Source: CAYGDT01 sp964348745 (lineage in GTDB: Bacteria; Patescibacteriota; Gracilibacteria; Peribacterales; Peribacteraceae). From it: 16,642 bases of DNA. How positions within the stretch are numbered: position 1 is the stretch's first letter; the number at the start of each line of letters is the position of its first letter. Made by a program: the position numbers and the translations under genes. The notes under the pieces are model-generated. The model was not told where the DNA came from. It saw only the letters and a program-made list of their open reading frames with translations, and did not search any database. The DNA is taken from the NCBI GenBank assembly GCA_964348745.1, contig CAYGDT010000026.1, positions 1 to 16,642 on the forward strand. Direction: 5' to 3'. Below are positions 14,310-16,642 of this stretch, in pieces.

Positions 14310-14399
14310 ATGAAAACAAGGATATATACAGAGAGGACGTTTGCTACGCACGTACGTGGCAAGCGCCCTCTCTGCTCTGCGATGCCGTCTTGTAGATGA
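14310..14399 (+). CDS. Possible 29-aa basic peptide in the 5' part of the structured RNA
   Basis: An ATG preceded by an A/C-rich stretch (CAAATACACAC) opens a 29-codon frame ending in TGA. It encodes a basic peptide (MKTRIYTERTF...) with two cysteines near the end. The frame runs through the strongest hairpin (14329-14374), so translation and RNA folding would compete. It may be a leader peptide or chance; the only support is its position 33 nt after the predicted transcription start. Confidence 0.2.
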   Translation: MKTRIYTERTFATHVRGKRPLCSAMPSCR

Positions 14400-14475
14400 G
14401 AGGTTGCTCTACACGATGCGCCAAACTATTCCCCATGGACCCCCCCGCTTGCGGGGTTTGGGCCCTGGTCGGGGG

Positions 14476-14508
14476 ACTCGTCCGGTAGCGAGTATAAACG
14501 AGATACCG
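14476..14508 (+). other. Possible H-type RNA pseudoknot
   Basis: Stem 1 pairs ACTCG (14476-14480) with CGAGT (14489-14493). Its loop holds CGGTA (14483-14487), which pairs with TACCG (14504-14508). The loops are 2, 1 and 10 nt, the last A-rich (ATAAACGAGA), which suits a classic H-type fold. It lies within the candidate ncRNA. Confidence 0.5.
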
Positions 14509-14614
14509 TAGCAAGGCAGAAGAGTGAGACCTCCTCGTCTCATGTGTCTCTTAGACGCTCGTAACTCCCTTCTCTTGGAATAGTTACAGATAGCAAGTGA
14601 GAGATACACTACAC

Positions 14615-14647
14615 AAAAAAGACCAGAGGATACTTCTGGTCTTTTTT
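14615..14647 (+). terminator. Intrinsic terminator of the structured RNA, potentially bidirectional
   Basis: AGACCAGA (14620-14627) pairs with TCTGGTCT (14635-14642) around a 7-nt loop. The stem is flanked by A-runs on the left and six T on the right. The 8-bp GC-containing core plus U-tract is typical of a Rho-independent terminator. By symmetry it could also stop leftward transcripts coming from the TPR gene. Confidence 0.85.
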
Positions 14648-14658
14648 GTAATCGCGAA

Positions 14659-14844
14659 AGGAAACCGACGGTTTCCTCTCACGCCTGCGTGCCGAAACGA
14701 CCAGTGTCATTGAATAGCACTTCGGCGTGCAGGCACGGGCTCTCCTTCCCTTCAATGGAGTGCCTCCAGACCGGCGAAGCCGGTCTTCGGCACGAAATTA
14801 ATTATATTGATGCAATTTGTTCTAGAAGGGCAAAGCCCGTCTTC
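14659..14844. repeat. Cluster of four hairpin-forming inverted repeats
   Basis: (1) 14659-14677, 8-bp stem, GAC loop. (2) 14683-14696 with 14721-14734, 14 pairs including two G-U, 24-nt loop. (3) 14768-14786, 8-bp stem AGACCGGC/GCCGGTCT on a GAA loop, with an outer 5-bp stem GTGCC/GGCAC (14760-14764/14789-14793). (4) about 14825-14844, GGGC-AAA-GCCC with outer GAA/TTC pairing. No ORF is credible here. Together they look like decaying copies of dispersed palindromic repeats, or one complex RNA fold. The AT-rich stretch 14794-14824 between hairpins 3 and 4 holds nothing recognisable. Confidence 0.6.
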
Positions 14845-14873
14845 GCGATAAAGTTTTTATATGTGACGCAGTA

Positions 14874-14964
14874 ATCGGGGATCGGAAAGCAGGGATCAGA
14901 AATCGGGAATCGGGAATCGGAAATTAGAAATCGGTTAACTGATCACTGATTCCCGATTCCCGAT
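14874..14964. repeat. Heptamer tandem array E with internal inversion, downstream of the TPR gene
   Basis: Thirteen consecutive 7-bp units run in one register for 91 bp. Units 1-9 are ATCGGGA-like (ATCGGGG, ATCGGAA, ATCAGAA, ATTAGAA and others). Units 10-13 are in the opposite orientation (AACTGAT, CACTGAT, and TCCCGAT twice) without a break in phase. The two halves can pair into a long hairpin. The array starts 13 bp past the TPR stop codon and could act as its 3'-end structure. Confidence 0.9.
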
Positions 14965-14977
14965 CCCCAACCACGCA

Positions 14978-16282
14978 TCATAATCCCTCCAGTTTCTCCT
15001 TCGCCGTACTGAGGTTCGGGTTGATACTCAGGGCTTTTTGGAATGCGATCTTCGCTTCTTCTCTTTTATCGAGCTCTAAAGCGACCGAACCCAGCAACTC
15101 GTAGGAGCGCGCATCTTCGGGCCACTGCGTCGTAGCCGCCTGTGCTTTTGCAAAGGCGTCATCCGGGCGGCCAAGTAACAGAGCAGCGGAAATGTATCCT
15201 TGGTACATTTCCAGTGTCGCATCTTGCTCCTTTGTCAGCGCGTCATACTGCTCCAGAGCAAGCCCCGCATTGCCGATCTCCAGCGCATAGCGTGCGATCA
15301 ATCTCCTGACTTCCCCCTGCGGTTGGAACCCGTTACTGAGGGCGTACTCAAAAAAAGTGATGGCATTTTGTTGTTGATTCATTGCTGCGTATGCGCGAGC
15401 GAGGAAGTATTGGATCTCCGGTTTTTGAGGATCCAGCGAGTACGCATGCTCGAGCGATGCGAGTGCTTCCTCCGATCGTTCCGATACGAGTTCGCAGTAT
15501 CCCTGCACCACCCATGCGTCCCGATAATCGTCTTTAGTACTTGTTACTTGGATCAGCAACGGCAACGCAAGTTCGCACTCCTGCACCTGCGCGAGCGCGC
15601 GGGAGAGCAGAGTGATCAGATGAATGTCCGATCCGTTCGGGAAGAGTGCGAATTCATCGTATGCCGATTGTAGTGTATGCGCGTAGCTCCTGAGGACAGG
15701 TTCCCATCCGCCTTCGGTGGTTTTAAGTTCCTGCTGAGCTTCTTCGTGATTACCCTGTACGACCGAGAGGAGTGCCAGTCCATAGTGTTTCTGCGGCGAA
15801 TCATCGGCACTTTCCAAGAGTTTCCGTGCTTCCACGAGTTCTCCGTTGCGGAGTTTTATGACGACATCGAGCAGAAGAATATCTTCCGGACGCGCTCCGT
15901 TCTCCCGTAGTTTCTTTACAGTGGACTCAACGCCATTGCTATCGCGGCGCTGCAGTTGCGCCTGAGCGAGTTTGCGCAGGGCGGGGAGACCGCCGCCGAC
16001 CTCGACTGACTGCTGATACTCGTCTTGAGCATGTTTACACTCTCCACGCATGGCAAAAATATCGCCTTCTCGCAGGTGGAGCAATGACAGATCTCCGGAA
16101 TCCACCGGACTATCCGACTCGGAGGTGATCGGTGTTCCAAGAAAGTTCAGGTCGATGAGCTTCTGTTGTCTCGGCAGAAGCAGTGTCGATTGCGTGAGTT
16201 CCCACCAAAGGAATGCAAGCAACGCACCGGCGCAGGCAGCGGCAAGAAGAACAGGAGCAATGATCCTCGGTGGAATTTTCAT
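14978..16282 (-). CDS. Membrane-anchored tetratricopeptide repeat (TPR) protein
   Basis: This 434-aa protein has an N-terminal hydrophobic anchor (about 8-27) followed by helical TPR repeats, which act as protein-protein docking platforms. Best units: about 254-287 (YRDAWVVQGYCELVSERSEE...), 288-321 (PEIQYFLARAYAAMNQQQN...) and 391-424 (ARSYELLGSVALELDKREEA...); weaker repeats fill the region from about 65 on. The partner is unknown. The frame extends to a GTG at 16300, but I choose the ATG at 16282, which starts the basic-plus-hydrophobic anchor (MKIPPRII...). The bases before it (TATCCTCCTTCCCG) are pyrimidine-rich, with no Shine-Dalgarno sequence. It follows the 110-aa gene by 22 bp and is likely cotranscribed. 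Heptamer array E lies after its stop. Confidence 0.85.
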   Translation of the reverse strand: MKIPPRIIAPVLLAAACAGALLAFLWWELTQSTLLLPRQQKLIDLNFLGTPITSESDSPVDSGDLSLLHLREGDIFAMRGECKHAQDEYQQSVEVGGGLPALRKLAQAQLQRRDSNGVESTVKKLRENGARPEDILLLDVVIKLRNGELVEARKLLESADDSPQKHYGLALLSVVQGNHEEAQQELKTTEGGWEPVLRSYAHTLQSAYDEFALFPNGSDIHLITLLSRALAQVQECELALPLLIQVTSTKDDYRDAWVVQGYCELVSERSEEALASLEHAYSLDPQKPEIQYFLARAYAAMNQQQNAITFFEYALSNGFQPQGEVRRLIARYALEIGNAGLALEQYDALTKEQDATLEMYQGYISAALLLGRPDDAFAKAQAATTQWPEDARSYELLGSVALELDKREEAKIAFQKALSINPNLSTAKEKLEGL

Positions 16283-16304
16283 CGGGAAGGAGGATACCAC
16301 ATCT

Positions 16305-16637
16305 TTATTCCAACGATGGACTCATTTCTCCGTCGTCGCTCGTCTTGGAACTTCGTATGGTTTTCTTGGCGGCAGCTTCGGATACATGTTTTGGGATGAC
16401 GGCATCTATGGCTCCCCACGTTGCTTCCATATCCTCCGGTAGGAGAATGGCGACTTGGTCGCCGACTTCTGCGCGATAGAACGTGACGGAAGCAAGCAGT
16501 ACGCGAAACGCAGTTCCCTCCGCCAGCACTTTGTACTGACCGTCTTCCTGAATCAGGACTCCGACGATAGTCTTTCGTTTCACTGGTGCGATCTGCTTGT
16601 AGATGAATTTTCCTTCGTCGGTGATCGTCAGCTTCAT
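16305..16637 (-). CDS. Small soluble hypothetical protein, 110 aa
   Basis: No family was recognised. The first 75 residues alternate in a strand-rich pattern (KLTITDEGKFIYKQI, KTIVGVLIQEDGQYKVL, FRVLLASVTFYRAEVGDQVAILL), like a small beta-barrel or double-psi fold. The last 30 residues are charged and Ser-rich (AAAKKTIRSSKTSDDGEMSPSLE) and probably disordered. There is no signal peptide or membrane helix. The ATG at 16637 lies 6 bp from the window edge, so an upstream start cannot be excluded. It is 22 bp upstream of the TPR gene on the same strand, suggesting an operon. Confidence 0.65.
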   Translation of the reverse strand: MKLTITDEGKFIYKQIAPVKRKTIVGVLIQEDGQYKVLAEGTAFRVLLASVTFYRAEVGDQVAILLPEDMEATWGAIDAVIPKHVSEAAAKKTIRSSKTSDDGEMSPSLE

Positions 16638-16642
16638 GCCGT

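Larger units (their letters stand above)
14277..14647 (+). ncRNA. Candidate structured non-coding RNA, about 370 nt, no family recognised
   Basis: The region has its own promoter and a strong terminator but no sizeable ORF. Stems seen in order: 14329-14336/14367-14374 (8 bp), enclosing 14338-14348/14355-14365 (11 bp with wobbles); 14391-14396/14408-14413 (6 bp); a long interrupted C/G-rich hairpin, 14433-14447/14452-14468; a possible H-type pseudoknot at 14476-14508; 14520-14530/14537-14552 with a bulge; and 14561-14566/14582-14587 (6 bp). An alternative 8-bp long-range pairing joins TTGCTACG (14341-14348) to CGTAGCAA (14507-14514). I looked for RNase P, tmRNA, SRP and 6S RNA landmarks and found none. 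The first 50 nt are A/C-rich and hold a 29-codon ORF. It could be a novel ncRNA or a diverged copy of a known one. Confidence 0.55.

Noticed and set aside
14409..14609. Minus-strand 66-aa ORF opposite the structured RNA
   Set aside because: It is a shadow of the stem-rich RNA region (Arg/Pro/Gly-rich), with no start signal and no resemblance to known proteins.
14277..14647. RNase P RNA, tmRNA, SRP RNA or 6S RNA
   Set aside because: No GAGGAAAGUCC or ACAGAAA cores, no tRNA-like ends or T-loop, no GGAAGCAGCC-type SRP loop and no 6S-like single long bubble hairpin were found.
14874..14964. CRISPR array
   Set aside because: Units are 7 bp, directly abutting, without spacers, and partly inverted.

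Overview
The window looks like a chromosomal stretch from an uncultivated bacterium with a moderately GC-rich genome. Ribosomal proteins L10 and L7/L12, trigger factor, SecF and a long RSH (ppGpp) protein show it is bacterial. A Patescibacteria/CPR lineage of the Peregrinibacteria/Peribacteria kind is my best guess. It rests on three things: rplJ-rplL standing apart from rplKA and rpoBC, the near absence of Shine-Dalgarno sequences, and the many short palindromic and tandem intergenic repeats. No marker seen here proves it.

Layout. 1-2.3 kb (minus strand): a DUF1624-type membrane acyltransferase, then a tightly coupled three-gene unit (histidine phosphatase, 74-aa membrane-anchored Cys-rich protein, 144-aa four-helix membrane protein). 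2.3-3.7 kb (minus): rplJ-rplL, closed by a strong hairpin terminator and preceded by a promoter and an L10-leader attenuator. 3.7-5.6 kb (plus): a ppGpp synthetase with a degenerate hydrolase domain. 5.6-6.9 kb (minus): trigger factor. 7.1-12.1 kb (plus): one 1670-aa protein of unknown family, AT-richer than its neighbours, built from two 103-aa repeats and five roughly 83-100-aa repeats that look like helix-turn-helix modules. 12.1-14.2 kb (minus): a membrane-anchored protein of unknown function followed by secF, with no secD beside it. 14.2-15.0 kb: no large gene, but a well-formed promoter, a highly structured RNA with a possible pseudoknot, a strong terminator, a cluster of hairpin repeats and a 91-bp heptamer array. 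15.0-16.64 kb (minus): a 110-aa unknown protein and a membrane-anchored TPR protein.

Functional links. The core genes serve translation and protein export: ribosome stalk, stringent-response alarmone, nascent-chain chaperone and Sec translocase. The rplJ leader can be drawn as a complete attenuation switch in which L10 binding, an antiterminator and a terminator compete for the same bases.

Three items may be undescribed: the giant HTH-like repeat protein, the structured RNA at 14277-14647, and a family of degenerate 7-bp tandem repeats. At least five heptamer arrays, each of different sequence, sit at gene boundaries, mostly just upstream of start codons that have no Shine-Dalgarno sequence.
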